Shown in pieces: positions 9,242 to 17,635 of a DNA stretch of 64,000 nt. The notes under the pieces are model-generated. The model ran no database searches. It was not told the DNA's origin and was given only the letters and a program-made list of their open reading frames with translations. Position numbers and translations under genes: made by a program. Origin of the DNA: Rhodospirillaceae bacterium (GTDB taxonomy: Bacteria > Pseudomonadota > Alphaproteobacteria > UBA8366 > Aestuariispiraceae). The stretch lies in the NCBI GenBank assembly GCA_002709955.1, contig PAQY01000004.1, positions 105,247 through 169,246 on the forward strand. The letters run 5' to 3'. How positions within the stretch are numbered: position 1 is the first letter of the stretch; each line of letters starts with the position of its first letter.

Positions 9242-9910
9242 CGTCTGCGTTTAAGGGAAAGCCCCCTTACATTCGAGTGCGAGCAACGATGGGGTCGGTC
9301 CAATGACATTTCAATTTGGACCGGCCAACCGTCCCTAAAATGACGACGCCGGCAAGCATGTGTCAATTTGCCACAGGTATTTTTGCATCCACGTCGTGTT
9401 CTGGCACACCATATGCAACTTTCCTAAAAGCCCGCAAAAGGTGAATACCCCAATATTCACCCAATCAATTCTCTTTTTACGCGGCATCACAGTCGGCGAC
9501 ACTATCGTGATGATGTTTGCACAGAGTACTGGAATTTCAGGATCAGTATCATTATTATAAAAAAAGAGTAAAAAACTAACAATTTTTTTCGCGCAAAGGT
9601 TTATAATTTTTAGAATTAATATATAAATATAGTAAAGGTTGTCAGGCTTCTTCTAAAAATAGTTTTCTTTAGAAGTATTTAATTTTAGATATTTTTTACT
9701 AACTAATAAATAGTGAGCAAAAAATTTAAACAATTTGAAAAAAAACAGAATCCTTGACTGAATGGCGTTTAGACATTTTGTAACAGCGTGAAGCAAACAG
9801 TGCTTCATATGTGTGGCGTGAAGCGTGCATTCACGTCGCTGTGGTTGGAAATCAATAGATCGCCCAGCACCTGACCCCCCGGTGTAACGCGACATAGAAA
9901 AGGTGGACAA
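9242..9910. other. Gene-free, partly AT-rich stretch
   Basis: After the YdcH-like gene there is an imperfect 11-bp inverted repeat (GGTCGGTCCAA at 9293, TTGGACCGGCC at 9316). From about 9541 to 9760 the composition becomes strikingly AT-rich with runs of A and T, including an 8-bp stem CTTCTAAA/TTTAGAAG at 9650-9675. It lies upstream of the XRE gene and probably carries its promoter. No tRNA or convincing small ORF is seen; frames here use atypical codons. Confidence 0.5.
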
Positions 9911-10276
9911 ATGCCTCATCCTGTAGACGTCACGGTTGGCAACCGTGTTCGCGAAATGCGAATTCGCAAAGGCCTCTCCCAGCAAGCGTTGGGCGACCAA
10001 GTCGGTGTCAGCTTTCAACAGATCCAGAAATACGAACGGGGCACAAACCGAATGGGGTCGTCACGACTGATTCAGATCGCCGATGTACTGGATGTGCCGG
10101 TATCGACTTTCTTTGAAGGTCTGGGTAAATCGGAAACGACCAATGTCAGCAGCGCCAGTGAAGAAGGCCCGTTGAATGTCAAGGCCTCCAAAGTGGCCCG
10201 TGACTGGCAGCGCATCGGGGACGAACGGTTACAGACCAAGGTCGCTGAAATGATGCGGGCCCTATCCAGGGGATAG
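9911..10276 (+). CDS. XRE-family regulator (PraR-like)
   Basis: 121 residues. A Cro/CI helix-turn-helix spans about residues 10-65: VGNRVREMRIRKGLSQQALG, then VSFQQIQKYERGTNR as recognition region. This arrangement, including FQQIQKYERG and the following GSSRLIQIADVL, resembles the alphaproteobacterial PraR-type regulators tied to quorum sensing and surface attachment in rhizobia; that role is not shown here. The C-terminal third is charged and unconserved. The TAG stop at 10274-10276 is contiguous with the first unit of a 32-bp tandem palindromic repeat, so the extreme C-terminus may have been altered by the repeat. Confidence 0.9.
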   Translation: MPHPVDVTVGNRVREMRIRKGLSQQALGDQVGVSFQQIQKYERGTNRMGSSRLIQIADVLDVPVSTFFEGLGKSETTNVSSASEEGPLNVKASKVARDWQRIGDERLQTKVAEMMRALSRG

Positions 10277-10370
10277 AGCATCATGCGCTCGCATGAGCTC
10301 ATACAAAGAGCATCATGCGCTCGCATGAGCTCATACAAAGAGCATCATGCGCTCGCATGAGCACATACAA
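10275..10370 (+). repeat. Three tandem 32-bp palindromic units (repeat family R, copy A)
   Basis: Units start at 10275, 10307 and 10339. Each carries AGCATCATGCGCTCGCATGA with inner stem CATGCG-CT-CGCATG, followed in units 1 and 2 by the palindrome ATGAGCTCAT. Unit 3 differs at one position (GAGCAC for GAGCTC). The first unit overlaps the TAG stop of the XRE gene. Relatives lie at 23422 and 26255. Confidence 0.9.
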
Positions 10371-10379
10371 GATGCACGT

Positions 10380-10439
10380 ATTCTTTTTAGCAAATATGTC
10401 ATCCCAAACGAGCCCGTTTGCGAAGGCTATGCTATAAGG
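10380..10439 (+). repeat. Second half of repeat family R, copy A
   Basis: A stretch centred on the hairpin CAAACG-AGCC-CGTTTG, preceded by TTTTTAGCAAATATGTC. It closely matches the segment that follows the single palindrome unit at 23465-23526 (hairpin GCAAACG-AGTC-CGTTTGC). The shared order shows a two-part element: one or more CATGCG palindromes followed by this hairpin. Confidence 0.75.
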
Positions 10440-10500
10440 CCCACTCCGATTTAACTGTCGGCTATGAACCAACGGCGCGCTGGCTAAATTGATGTCGCAA

Positions 10501-11445
10501 TCAAAAGCCGGTGCGCGTTGTTCCCGCCCGCAGATGGGCAAGATACTGGGCGACATAATCACACCCGACCAAATCTGTGAAAAGCCCCATCAGGCGCTTC
10601 GTAACGGGTCCGGCATGCCCTAAATAGCTGCGGCCATTCAGGCTTCTGACCGGGCACAGACATAGGCTGGTCGACGTGAAAAAGGCCTCTGACGCCGTTG
10701 TCGCTGTATGCAGCGACACATCTTGTTCTGTGACGTCGATTCCATTGTCGCGGCACAGCTCCAGGACAACAGCACGGGTGACACCCGGCAGGATGTTATC
10801 CGCCTTGGGCGTGATGACTTTGCCATCCCTGACAAAAAAGACATTGCACCCAACGCCTTCTGCCAGATTGCCATTCATATCCAATTGCAAGGCCCAGGCC
10901 CCCGGCCTGATCGCCGTGACCTCGCGCTGCGCCAACATCGGGTTCATGTAATTATTGATCTTCGCATTTGGGCTCAACGCGTCCGGCGGCACCCGTTTCA
11001 GGGGCGCAATGACGGCTTCGATCCCATCCCGAAACATCGAGGCCCTGGCGCGCAATGGCAGGGGGGTACATTCAATCACAATTGTGGCACCGTCTTGAAT
11101 GGGCGGCTCTCCATCTAGACTGATCACACCGTTTGAGATGCGCTGGGACACCCAGTAATCCTCGTTCGGACCCAGCAGAGCACGATTGCGGGCCACGACT
11201 TCTTCGGTCGTGTCGATAATCTCCTGTCGGTCCATCTGAATTTCAATGCGGGTATAGGCCAGGCTTTGGAACAGCCGATCCACATGCTGATCCAACCGGA
11301 AGATTTTCCCATTAAATGTGCGGGCCGTGTCAAACACGCAATCGCCATAGACAAAACCGGAATCCCGAAAGGACAACAAGGCCCGGCTTTCCGGCAGGAA
11401 AGCGCCGTTCAAATAGACACAGCGCTCGTTAGCACGGGTTTCCAT
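10501..11445 (-). CDS. Class IV aminotransferase (branched-chain or D-amino acid type)
   Basis: 314 residues of fold type IV PLP enzymes. The likely PLP-binding Lys is in NAKINNYMNP (about residue 164), followed by the conserved glutamate region LAEGVGCNVFFV and the phosphate-binding LPGVTRAVVLEL. N-terminal YLNGAFLPE and SGFVYGDCVFDT are typical of branched-chain aminotransferase relatives. The substrate could be a branched-chain, D- or aromatic amino acid; sequence alone does not settle it. It lies 14 bases downstream of the acyl-CoA ligase gene on the same strand, which suggests joint use in amino acid or 2-oxo acid catabolism. Confidence 0.85.
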   Translation of the reverse strand: METRANERCVYLNGAFLPESRALLSFRDSGFVYGDCVFDTARTFNGKIFRLDQHVDRLFQSLAYTRIEIQMDRQEIIDTTEEVVARNRALLGPNEDYWVSQRISNGVISLDGEPPIQDGATIVIECTPLPLRARASMFRDGIEAVIAPLKRVPPDALSPNAKINNYMNPMLAQREVTAIRPGAWALQLDMNGNLAEGVGCNVFFVRDGKVITPKADNILPGVTRAVVLELCRDNGIDVTEQDVSLHTATTASEAFFTSTSLCLCPVRSLNGRSYLGHAGPVTKRLMGLFTDLVGCDYVAQYLAHLRAGTTRTGF

Positions 11446-11459
11446 AGTGCAGGTCCTTT

Positions 11460-13097
11460 CTAAATCTCAGCGGTGCGGTCGCGCAGGGCAAATTTCTGCA
11501 CCTTGCCCGTGGACGTCTTGGGCAGGGGGCCAAAGACAACATGCCGGGGACATTTGAAATGTGCCAACCTGTCCCGGGCGAAGGCAATGATTTCCTCTGC
11601 ACTTGCTTTTTCTCCGTCCTTCAGGGTCACAAAGGCACAGGGTGTCTCCCCCCATTTCTCATCGGCCTTGGCGACCACCGCGGCCTCCAGGACCTTTGGA
11701 TGGCGATACAGCACGGTTTCCACCTCAATGGTGGAGATATTCTCCCCCCCGGAAATGATCACATCCTTGGATCGATCCTTTAGTTCGATATAGCCATCGG
11801 GATGCCAGACCCCCAGATCACCGGAATGGAACCAGCCGCCCGCAAAAGCCTCCCGCGTCGCCGCTTCGTTCTTCAGATAGCCGCGCATCACCACATTGCC
11901 CTTGAAGAAAACCTCCCCCATGGTGACGCCATCCTTGGGAACAGGGTCCAGCGTTTCGGGGTTGGCGACCATCAGGGCCTCCAGCACATGGTAATTCACC
12001 CCTTGTCGGGCCTTCAGCCGGGCACGCTCTTCCGCGTCCAGTGCATCCCAATCGGCGTTCCAATCACACACAACCGCCGGACCATAAACCTCCGTCAGGC
12101 CGTAGACATGGGTGATGTGAAAGCCTTCCTCCTCCATCCGTTGCAGGACGGATGCGGGTGGGGGGGCCGCCGCAGTCATCGCTTCCACTGTTTGCGGCAG
12201 GATGCGCTTATCCTCCGGCTTTGCATTGACCACCATATTCAGCACAATCGGCGCGCCACAAAAATGCGTTACCCCCTGATCGGCGATGGCATCAAATATC
12301 GCCTTGGCCGAAACCTGCCGCAGGCACACGCTGGTCCCGCCAATCGCGGCCAAAGTCCAGGGGAAGCACCAGCCATTGCAATGGAACATCGGCAGAGTCC
12401 ATAAATACCGCGCCCCCGACCCCATCGTCCAGGTCACCACATTGCCCAGCGCCAGCAGATAGGCCCCCCGGCTGTGATAGACGACACCCTTTGGATTACC
12501 CGTTGTGCCGCTGGTATAGTTCAGACTGACCGCCTGCCATTCATCCGTGGGCGGACCGTAAGAGAAATCAGGATTACCGGTTTCCAGAAATTGCTCATAA
12601 GTCATCTCGCCCAGAAAGGGCCCAGGATTCCCCGCCATGGGATCATCGATATCGATCACCAGAATATCCCGCCCCGCCTCTTCCAATGCGGGCCCGACAA
12701 GGGCGGCGAAATCCCTGTCTGTGATCAGAACCTTGGCCTCCCCATGGCTCAGGATAAAGGCGATGGTGGCGGAATCCAGCCGCGTATTCAGTGCATTCAG
12801 CACCGCCCCCACCATCAGCACCCCGAAATGCGCCTCATACAAGGCCGGGATATTGGGGGCCATGACAGCGACCGTATCGCCCAGGCCAATGCCGCGCTGG
12901 GCCAGGGCGGACGCCAACCGGCAGCATCTGGCCTCCGTCTCTGCCCAGCTATAGGACAGCGCACCGTGCACCACCGCTTCACGGTCCGGAAAAACCTGGG
13001 CCGCACGCTTTAGAAAACTCAGCGGTGACAAGGGTGTGTAATTCGCCGGGTTCCGTTCCAGCCCGGTCTCATAGATGCTCACCTGTTTGGTCCCCAT
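11460..13097 (-). CDS. AMP-dependent acyl-CoA ligase (DmdB-like clade)
   Basis: 545 residues from the ATG at 13097 (MGTKQVSIYETG), which sits 7 bases behind GAGGAAC; a GTG at 13112 is less likely. ANL-superfamily motifs are the P-loop YTSGTTGNPKGV, the A5 region HVYGLTEVYGP, the SGDLGVWHPDGY hinge region and the C-terminal lysine in KTSTGKVQK. The opening (ETGLERNPANYTPLSPLSFL) is that of the medium-chain and 3-methylmercaptopropionate-CoA ligase (DmdB) group in marine alphaproteobacteria. It would make acyl-CoA from acid, ATP and CoA. The exact acid is uncertain. The aminotransferase gene follows closely. Confidence 0.85.
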   Translation of the reverse strand: MGTKQVSIYETGLERNPANYTPLSPLSFLKRAAQVFPDREAVVHGALSYSWAETEARCCRLASALAQRGIGLGDTVAVMAPNIPALYEAHFGVLMVGAVLNALNTRLDSATIAFILSHGEAKVLITDRDFAALVGPALEEAGRDILVIDIDDPMAGNPGPFLGEMTYEQFLETGNPDFSYGPPTDEWQAVSLNYTSGTTGNPKGVVYHSRGAYLLALGNVVTWTMGSGARYLWTLPMFHCNGWCFPWTLAAIGGTSVCLRQVSAKAIFDAIADQGVTHFCGAPIVLNMVVNAKPEDKRILPQTVEAMTAAAPPPASVLQRMEEEGFHITHVYGLTEVYGPAVVCDWNADWDALDAEERARLKARQGVNYHVLEALMVANPETLDPVPKDGVTMGEVFFKGNVVMRGYLKNEAATREAFAGGWFHSGDLGVWHPDGYIELKDRSKDVIISGGENISTIEVETVLYRHPKVLEAAVVAKADEKWGETPCAFVTLKDGEKASAEEIIAFARDRLAHFKCPRHVVFGPLPKTSTGKVQKFALRDRTAEI

Positions 13098-13238
13098 TGA
13101 TCCGTTCCTCACCCTGGATTCTTATCCCGCAAAAGGCGGTCCCAAACAGTGCCCGATACGCCCCGTCCCTGCCAATCTCTTTTGGCAAGGCACCCCAAAC
13201 CAACCCCTTGAGCTTGCAACAGGTCGCCGTTACACTCT

Positions 13239-13338
13239 GGCAACCACGGGATGCATTGAAAAGGCGCGGCGCATGGCAGTGGCAGAGGCGACGAAGGTGG
13301 TATTTCAGACGGCGCTGGCATATTTTGAAAACCACTAA
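13239..13338 (+). pseudogene. Truncated 5' end of a gene related to the one at 15532
   Basis: The 82 bp from 13239 to 13320 align without gaps to 15498-15579 with 14 differences. The match covers 34 bp of leader plus the start codon and first 16 codons (MAVAEATKVVFQTALA against MAVAEAAKIVFQTALA). After that the frame here ends in six codons at a TAA (13336-13338). Most differences fall at third positions, so these are diverged gene copies rather than a recent duplication. The rest of the gene is missing, replaced by the DUF4209 gene downstream. Confidence 0.7.
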
Positions 13339-13427
13339 ATCACGATCTATACTAGAACTACTTATTTAGAAAACACTGAAAATTGGATAAAGCTTTAAGG
13401 GCTGTTCAATGACGTGGAGGGTTTTCT

Positions 13428-15287
13428 ATGAGCAACGAAGGCAATAGTGACGATAAAAGTAAGTATCTGTTGATCTTGGAACAATTGGACCTTGATGCTG
13501 TTGCAGAAAAAGCAGGCGGCAAAGAGAGTTACGACTTTGGGAGGGCTTTCCTGGAAAAAGCAAGGGGCACCAGTGAGGTTGGCGACGAAGTCACAGCTCG
13601 AGCCTGGACGCTAGTCGGACAAGTGTGTCAGATGATGTTCGCACCCTCTGATGTAAACGAACCGTTCTCGGCATTTGCGGTATTTCAAGATGGCCGAACA
13701 CTGATTCCCGATGACATCGATGAAGAAACGTTGAAGAGACTAATCGGCTTGGCGCCAACCATCCGCACGCCTGAAGTAAAATCGAGAATTGCAGATGTGG
13801 CTTGGTGTCGTCTCAGAGATATCCAAGCGGCCCATTGTGCTATCGATGGATATGTAAAGAGCGCTGACGCCTTATTCGACCCGGAACACTGGGTCGAGTA
13901 TGCCGAACGCATTGAACGAGCACTGAGGCTTGCGGTTCAGATACGCGACAACAATTGGATCGCCAATATTGAGGGACAGATCATCAGGCGACTTGATGAG
14001 CTAAATGGGTCTGATCCGCTTTACCTTTCCTTGCGATTAGTTGAACTTCAGAACGAGTTTGAGTTCGGCGATCCTGAAGTTGCCTCGACTTATTTGCAGC
14101 GAATAGTTGACGCTTCGCACATAGCCGGAGATTTCGAGAAGGCGCGTAAACACCTTTCCGAACTTTCGGTGACTAAGAAGCGGGCCGGTGACAAGGAAGC
14201 CGAGAAGATTGCCAATTTCAGGATTGCGCAGTCCTACGAAGAGGAAGGAGAGCATCGAGCCAAAGGCGGAAGCAACTTGGCAGCGGCACATTTTTTCGAA
14301 TTTGCTCACGATGCCTACAGAAGTATTCCTGGGTGTCGACAAGACGCAGAGCGAGTTTATTCAAAACTGCGTGAAGCGCAGGCTGCGTCCGTCAAGGAAA
14401 TGCAGTCCGTCACAACACCATCAATAGATGTTTCGGAAATTATTACAGCGGCCCGTGATCACGTCTCAGAGAAAAGCACATTGGATGCAATGTTGTCACT
14501 CGCGACACTATTGCGACCCAGCGATTTCCAAAAGTTGAACAAGCGGGCCATTGAGCATGCAAAGAAGTTCCCTCTGCAGAACTTATTCGGTGGTCGCCGA
14601 ATGGACCATGACGGACGTGTCACCGGTATCAGGACAGCGGCCACCGACGAAGATCATAACCAAACACGCGCACAGTGGGAGCGAGTAGTTGAGCTAGCGA
14701 TGTTGGATCATCAGTTTGAGGTTCAATCCACGATCATCCCGGCGCTGCAACAGATCAACTTTGAGCATTCAATCTCGCTTCGAGATATTCGCGACATCGT
14801 GGCAAACAATCCAATTGTTCCAAAAGGCCATGAAGAACTTATAACAAAGGGGCTCTGCTTCGGGTTTCGTCTCCAGTTCCAGGAAGCCAACTCCATTCTT
14901 GTCCCACAGTTTGAAAACTGCATCAGACATGTCCTCAAAGAGCTTGGTTGTGAGACTTCGACCCGAGACAGGTTTGGAATTCAAGATCACATGCCTTTCG
15001 GAACGTTATTAGGCAAATACCAAGATCAACTGCGAGCGGTAATGAGCGTCAACGTTATCCTTGAACTCAAGCTTCTGTTCACCGACCAGAACGGGGCAGC
15101 GGTTCGCAATAGGGTCGCTCATGGCTTGGCACCAAGCGGGGAGTTCTTTGCGCCGCATATGATCTACGCTTGGTGGTTCATGTATTTCGTCATTGTAAAC
15201 CCTATCTTCAGGTACCTGTCCAATGCACCGGTTCGTGTTGAAAATGACGCAACGGAAGAACACCTAACAACTAGAAGTAAAAAATAG
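13428..15287 (+). CDS. DUF4209 protein with a HEPN-like RNxxxHG motif
   Basis: 619 residues. The N-terminal and central parts (about 1-420) are helical and rich in TPR-like segments. The C-terminal part carries VRNRVAHG (R560, N561, H565), the conserved RNxxxHG signature of DUF4209 and compatible with the R-x4-H active motif of HEPN ribonucleases. A GTGGAGGG lies just before the start. Codon use and lower GC than the flanks point to horizontal acquisition. It stands alone between two diverged copies of another gene's 5' end, a position typical of cargo in an accessory locus. A role in defence or growth arrest is inference; no partner is adjacent. Confidence 0.75.
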   Translation: MSNEGNSDDKSKYLLILEQLDLDAVAEKAGGKESYDFGRAFLEKARGTSEVGDEVTARAWTLVGQVCQMMFAPSDVNEPFSAFAVFQDGRTLIPDDIDEETLKRLIGLAPTIRTPEVKSRIADVAWCRLRDIQAAHCAIDGYVKSADALFDPEHWVEYAERIERALRLAVQIRDNNWIANIEGQIIRRLDELNGSDPLYLSLRLVELQNEFEFGDPEVASTYLQRIVDASHIAGDFEKARKHLSELSVTKKRAGDKEAEKIANFRIAQSYEEEGEHRAKGGSNLAAAHFFEFAHDAYRSIPGCRQDAERVYSKLREAQAASVKEMQSVTTPSIDVSEIITAARDHVSEKSTLDAMLSLATLLRPSDFQKLNKRAIEHAKKFPLQNLFGGRRMDHDGRVTGIRTAATDEDHNQTRAQWERVVELAMLDHQFEVQSTIIPALQQINFEHSISLRDIRDIVANNPIVPKGHEELITKGLCFGFRLQFQEANSILVPQFENCIRHVLKELGCETSTRDRFGIQDHMPFGTLLGKYQDQLRAVMSVNVILELKLLFTDQNGAAVRNRVAHGLAPSGEFFAPHMIYAWWFMYFVIVNPIFRYLSNAPVRVENDATEEHLTTRSKK

Positions 15288-15397
15288 CACTATGAGATAC
15301 TTAAAAATAGAGTAACACGCCCGCGAATTGCGCAGTCTACGGAGATATCTCAATTTTTCTCTACGTAATTTTTTTACAGGAACTAAAAACATTATAC

Positions 15398-15460
15398 GGG
15401 GCAGGAGGACTCGAACCTGAGGCTCGCTTTCTAAAAGTATTCTGCCTCTTATCACTCCAA
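15398..15460 (-). other. tRNA-like 3' half remnant
   Basis: Read on the minus strand, the segment ends in a T-arm-like GGTTCGAGTCC followed by TCCTGCCCC, as in the 3' end of a tRNA. The 5' half does not fold: T-stem pairs fail at two positions and no good anticodon stem is found. It is therefore not a working tRNA but may be a leftover of an integration site at a tRNA gene. Confidence 0.35.
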
Positions 15461-15497
15461 TTTTCGTTGTGCCGCGTCTGCCCGAGACCTAAACTTC

Positions 15498-15579
15498 GGC
15501 AACCACGGGGTGCATTGAAAGGATGCGGCACATGGCGGTTGCTGAGGCGGCGAAGATTGTGTTTCAAACGGCGCTGGCG
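15498..15579 (+). repeat. 82-bp diverged direct repeat, second copy
   Basis: Partner of 13239-13320 (68 of 82 positions identical by hand count). It includes the leader and first 16 codons of the gene at 15532. The two copies flank the DUF4209 gene and the tRNA-like remnant. Confidence 0.8.
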
Positions 15580-16380
15580 GGCACGTTGGAGAGCAAGGGG
15601 TTTCGCCGGGTTTCCGACACCAATTATGTGATCGAAGGCGATGGCATCGAGTGGCGGGTCGTCTTTGGACCTGAATACAAAGACGAGCCTGGCAGCTTTC
15701 GCGAAGAAACCGGCATCTTCATTTCAGAAGTCGACCGGCTCTGCCTCGCCCTGGAGAGCCAAAGTGCCCCACTATCATTGCCTATGGCCCGCACGAAGTA
15801 CCGAGCGCACTTTTCTTTTGAATGCAGTTCCATCTTCGATCCTAAAAAACCCTACAACGAAAGAGAACATGACCCCTGTTACATTCCGGAACAAATCGGC
15901 AGCGATCGGCGTGGTCGTTGGGCGACTAAGGGAAAGGATTTGGAAGCACTGGGACAGAGGATAGATCATTATTGGCAACGAGACACTTGGCCTTGGCTAA
16001 GAGACCGCATGACCTTGGGAACCGCCTGCGGGCCCCTGCCTTCGATGGAATGGGTTCCCGGGGACAGAAGGGGCACCTGGTTTGAGTTGTTACAATGGTG
16101 GGCCTGCGGTCACAGGGATTTGGTCATAAGCAAATTTTCAGATATGGAACGCGACGCAGCTCAGGATGACCACCAGATTTTTCAAATTCTTAAAGAAAAA
16201 AAACAAGTTGGTAGAAGTCTGTTCCTTGGTCGATTCATTCCATTTCTTTCTGATGTTAAGGAGCAAAAAATTCGAGACTTAAGGCAACTTTACATTCAAA
16301 AGAATGAGCACATGCAGGAGATCATTGATTTGTTGAATGTAAGGCAAAATGTTGAAGAAAAAATGCGCGATTGGCGCTAA
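15532..16380 (+). CDS. Hypothetical protein, possibly DUF4304-like
   Basis: 282 residues from the ATG at 15532, eight bases behind AAAGGA; an ATG at 15523 is possible. The opening AAKIVFQTALAGTLESKGFRRV followed by a strand-rich stretch and FGPEYKDEP loosely recalls DUF4304 proteins, but I cannot confirm this. Trp-rich central part (YWQRDTWPWLRDR, WFELLQWWACG) and a helical charged C-terminus. A truncated relative lies at 13273. It converges on the orphan toxin module at 16404 with a 23-base gap. An immunity function is possible by position but unsupported by similarity. Confidence 0.6.
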   Translation: MAVAEAAKIVFQTALAGTLESKGFRRVSDTNYVIEGDGIEWRVVFGPEYKDEPGSFREETGIFISEVDRLCLALESQSAPLSLPMARTKYRAHFSFECSSIFDPKKPYNEREHDPCYIPEQIGSDRRGRWATKGKDLEALGQRIDHYWQRDTWPWLRDRMTLGTACGPLPSMEWVPGDRRGTWFELLQWWACGHRDLVISKFSDMERDAAQDDHQIFQILKEKKQVGRSLFLGRFIPFLSDVKEQKIRDLRQLYIQKNEHMQEIIDLLNVRQNVEEKMRDWR

Positions 16381-16403
16381 GCACCAACCGCGCACAACCA
16401 ATA

Positions 16404-17327
16404 CTACTCTAAAGTTTCAGCGGATATTGCGCCTCTGATCATTGCTGCAAGACCAATAACAGGAATTGGGTTCCTTTCACTGCTTTGAGCTTGATATGCC
16501 ATTGCACGCGTAAGAATTATTTCCGAACTATACGGAGATAATTTCCCATTCCGAACGGCTGTATCCAGTCTTTTCTGTATAGCCAATTCAAGATGACGTG
16601 GACTGATCTGATCTAGTCGAACTCTCAGATATTTAACCGAATGGAGTGTGTACTCTTTTGCATCATGCGGCCTTGCCGTTGGCATCTCAAGAGGAATTGA
16701 TCCATCGTTTTTCCTTTGAGAAACATCCAATTTCGCGCTGCCTGACTTAACCTCATACGCGGTTCCAAGCTTATCTCTATCAGGTCGCCAAACCAGACCA
16801 AACAGATTATCAACCCCCTCAGGCGTTGAAGCATCATATATACGACTTCGTTTGGCAGTCTTATCAATTTTGCCGACAGCTCTCGCACCATAGTCATCAT
16901 AGACGGTAAATCCTGCCTCTCTCATTGCTTGCACCACCTCCCTTTCAGTCGCGTCCCCCATGGACATATTTAACAGAAGTTGGACTACCTTCTGATCCGC
17001 CTCAGGTATTCCCTGAATCAGCTCCTTGGTATCGAAGGATTTGAACTTCTTGGGAAACTGACGTTCAAACTTCGCGAGACGCACGCCCGCAACCAGTTTT
17101 CGGCCGCCTGCGGTGGTGCGCAAGCCGCGAACCAGGGTGGTGCGGGCGAGTTTGGCGACTTTCCTGACGCCTGGCACGGCCCCCGCTGTGGCCAATACGG
17201 CAAACAGACCGTTCCGACCGGCCAATTTCCAATCGCCCGCCTCAATTGCCTTGGTCATGGCGGTGAAATCAGCCACCGCATCCTGGGCAGAGCGCACCTC
17301 CCCGATGATGGGCAGCATGTCCAACAA
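16404..17327 (-). CDS. Orphan toxin C-terminal module, PD-(D/E)xK nuclease-like
   Basis: The frame is open up to 17390 but has no good start; the best is TTG at 17327 or ATG at 17318. The N-terminal part, including the open codons upstream (APDREEDLALTRDLLLDMLP), matches the pre-toxin segment of the 759-residue protein upstream (APDPNADYREAADLILGFLP), and both continue through an AIEAGD/ALENGD and VPGVRK/IPGGGK region. The C-terminal part differs: it has D173 and E192-x-K194 (GVDNLFGLVW, YEVKSG), a restriction-nuclease-like arrangement. This is what a displaced alternative toxin tip of a polymorphic toxin looks like. Whether it is translated is unclear. Confidence 0.6.
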   Translation of the reverse strand: MLDMLPIIGEVRSAQDAVADFTAMTKAIEAGDWKLAGRNGLFAVLATAGAVPGVRKVAKLARTTLVRGLRTTAGGRKLVAGVRLAKFERQFPKKFKSFDTKELIQGIPEADQKVVQLLLNMSMGDATEREVVQAMREAGFTVYDDYGARAVGKIDKTAKRSRIYDASTPEGVDNLFGLVWRPDRDKLGTAYEVKSGSAKLDVSQRKNDGSIPLEMPTARPHDAKEYTLHSVKYLRVRLDQISPRHLELAIQKRLDTAVRNGKLSPYSSEIILTRAMAYQAQSSERNPIPVIGLAAMIRGAISAETLE

Positions 17328-17431
17328 CAGGTCCCGCGTCAGCGCCAGGTCCTCCTCGCGATCCGGCGCGGAACAGCAGATTCTTTGGTTCTACCTTGAG
17401 ATGCGACGCCTATTGGATTAATCTAAATTTT

Positions 17432-17539
17432 GGCGCATCCGCGATGACAACCGGGAATATCGCCGGTCCGGTTCAGTGCATGTGGGTTGCCGCATGGTCT
17501 GCTACGTGGAGGGTGGCGTACCACCTTCGCGGATGCGCC
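17432..17539. repeat. 108-bp element with 13-bp terminal inverted repeats, copy 1
   Basis: It begins GGCGCATCCGCGA and ends with the exact complement TCGCGGATGCGCC. An inner hairpin GGTGG-CGTA-CCACC lies near the right end. It matches copy 2 at 17636-17739 over most of its length. It sits just upstream (in the minus-strand sense) of the orphan toxin module. Confidence 0.85.
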
Positions 17540-17635
17540 ACCCTCGCACCTGCGGTACCTCTCAAGACATTTCAAAAATACAAACGGCGCCACCATAACT
17601 TGAAACATTGCCCCGTTTAACCTAAGCTGAACCCC

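Noticed and set aside
9360..9560. 66-codon plus-strand frame in the AT-rich stretch
   Set aside because: Atypical codons, no ribosome binding site and no similarity that I recognise.
10275..10370. CRISPR array
   Set aside because: The units are directly contiguous with no spacers, so this is a tandem palindromic repeat.
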